Source: Gaiellales bacterium
GTDB taxonomy: Bacteria > Actinomycetota > Thermoleophilia > BMS3ABIN01
DNA: 32,512 nt
Direction: 5' to 3'
NCBI GenBank assembly: GCA_003599855.1
Contig: QZKG01000011.1
Span: 1 to 32,512, forward strand
Position 1 is the stretch's first letter. Each line of letters opens with the position of its first letter. Shown piece by piece: positions 31,697 through 32,512 of this stretch. The translations under genes and the position numbers were made by a program. The notes under the pieces are model-generated. The model made no database searches and was not told the origin of the DNA. It saw nothing but the letters and a program-made list of their open reading frames with translations.

Positions 31697-32503
31697 GTGA
31701 AAAAACTCGTCACCCTCAGCCTGGCCTGCCTGGCTGCTACCGTGCATGCGCAAGGCATGCCCCTCAAGACCACGACCGGAGCCGATATCGGCATCCAGAT
31801 TTCGGGCTACAAATACGAGGAAGACGTCAACGGCAGCTTCTTCATGTCCCTGCAGGGCAACAAGGTCGGCGTGACCGGCAGCTTCACCCAGGCCTACGAC
31901 GACAACTGGTACTGGGGCGGTGACGCGCGCTACGCCAATGGCCACACCGACTACCAGAGCGCGAGCACCGGCACGAAAAGCGCCAACCCCGATTTCTACA
32001 TCGATGCGCGGCTCACCGCCGGCCGGGATTTCGAGACCGGCCAGCAACTGCTCTCCCCCTTTGCCGGCCTGGGCTACCGCTATCTGAACAACGATCTGCG
32101 CGGTTATTCCAGCACCGGTGCCGTGGGCTACCGGCGCACCAGCAGCTACATCTACATCCCGATCGGCGTGACGCACCGCTTCCGGGTGAGCAACGACGCG
32201 CGTTTTGCCACCACCTTCGAATACGACTACCTGCTGCAAGGCATCCAGCGCTCCTACATGACGGACATCACCTCCGCGGGCAACAACACCGACCTGGACA
32301 ACCTGCAGCGCAACGGTCACGGTCTGCGCGTGAACCTGGCCTACGAGACCCCGCGCTGGTCAGCCGGAGTGTTCTACCACTACTGGAACATCGCCGACTC
32401 GGAGATCGGCACCTACACCCGGCCCGGCTTCGTCCTCTCCGGCTACGAACCGCACAACATCACACGCGAAGTCGGCGTGCAGCTGAAGTACCGCTTCGAT
32501 TGA
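31697..32503 (+). CDS. putative outer-membrane beta-barrel protein, copy 2
   Basis: Paralogue of the preceding gene, roughly half identical by eye across the whole length. GTG start with CCGGAG 8 bases upstream. Signal peptide MKKLVTLSLACLAATVHA, cleaved before QG. Shared blocks include GGDAR, RLTAG, LSPF/YxGLGYR, GVTHRFRV, DARFATT, EYDYLL, NLAYET, RWSxGVF and the ending YRFD, preceded by TREVG. Length is 268 aa. Differences cluster in the parts that would form loops between strands, as expected for exposed segments. Substrate or role is unknown. It ends 9 bases before the window edge. Confidence 0.78.
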   Translation: MKKLVTLSLACLAATVHAQGMPLKTTTGADIGIQISGYKYEEDVNGSFFMSLQGNKVGVTGSFTQAYDDNWYWGGDARYANGHTDYQSASTGTKSANPDFYIDARLTAGRDFETGQQLLSPFAGLGYRYLNNDLRGYSSTGAVGYRRTSSYIYIPIGVTHRFRVSNDARFATTFEYDYLLQGIQRSYMTDITSAGNNTDLDNLQRNGHGLRVNLAYETPRWSAGVFYHYWNIADSEIGTYTRPGFVLSGYEPHNITREVGVQLKYRFD

Positions 32504-32512
32504 CAAGCGAGC

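Noticed and set aside
16107..32512. A horizontally acquired betaproteobacterial island in the left-hand genome
   Set aside because: No integrase, transposase, tRNA, direct repeat or degraded junction is seen, and genes on both sides are cut mid-frame at a single point; a join artefact is simpler.
1..32512. CRISPR array, rRNA, tRNA or prophage
   Set aside because: Looked for regular direct repeats, conserved tRNA arms and phage-type genes on both strands and saw none. Coding density leaves little room for them.

Overview
The window looks like two unrelated genomes joined head to tail, with the seam between about 16107 and 16122.

LEFT PART (1 to about 16110, every gene on +). A GC-rich bacterial chromosome carrying a translation and RNA-metabolism superoperon in the order familiar from Gram-positive bacteria: rhomboid protease, then rimP-nusA-ylxR-infB-ylxP(DUF503)-rbfA-truB-ribF-rpsO-pnp-M16 peptidase. 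It runs directly into three futalosine-pathway menaquinone genes (mqnE, mqnA, mqnC). After a gap with a strong sigma-70 promoter comes an HdrC/HdrB-type iron-sulfur redox operon. Gene order, frequent AGG arginine codons, futalosine menaquinone synthesis and HdrBC together suggest a deep-branching, probably anaerobic Actinobacteria-like organism. That placement is inference; a GC-rich Firmicute or related lineage is not excluded. Unusual features here are a four-cysteine insertion in PNPase, an acidic insert and a Cys/His tail in NusA, a long hairpin plus terminator between rpsO and pnp, and an M16 peptidase whose conserved N-terminus has no ordinary start codon.

SEAM. hdrB is cut right after its first CCG motif. 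A FabZ-like dehydratase on the opposite strand loses its C-terminus at the same place. Orientation, codon use and apparent taxonomy all change there, and no mobile element or repeat is visible.

RIGHT PART (about 16120 to 32512). Betaproteobacterial in character, probably Burkholderiales/Comamonadaceae. On - there is a fatty-acid-type module (GT2 glycosyltransferase, ACP, ketosynthase, dehydratase), then a SafE-like membrane protein and oxygen-independent coproporphyrinogen oxidase hemN. The FNR-type regulator gene lies divergently on +. Next on - is a complete cbb3 oxidase locus, read as ccoI-ccoS-ccoN-ccoO-ccoQ-ccoP-ccoG-ccoH plus a small Cys-tailed membrane protein. ccoQ (45 aa) was found by direct translation. 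On + follow a universal stress protein and two tandem paralogous outer-membrane beta-barrel proteins.

The respiratory part forms a coherent microaerobic/anaerobic regulon. FNR-box palindromes TTGAT-N4-ATCAA (one with a single mismatch) lie between hemN and fnr, just upstream of ccoN, and between ccoI and the usp gene. The last is ideally spaced for activation of usp. No rRNA, tRNA, CRISPR array, insertion sequence or integrase was recognised anywhere.
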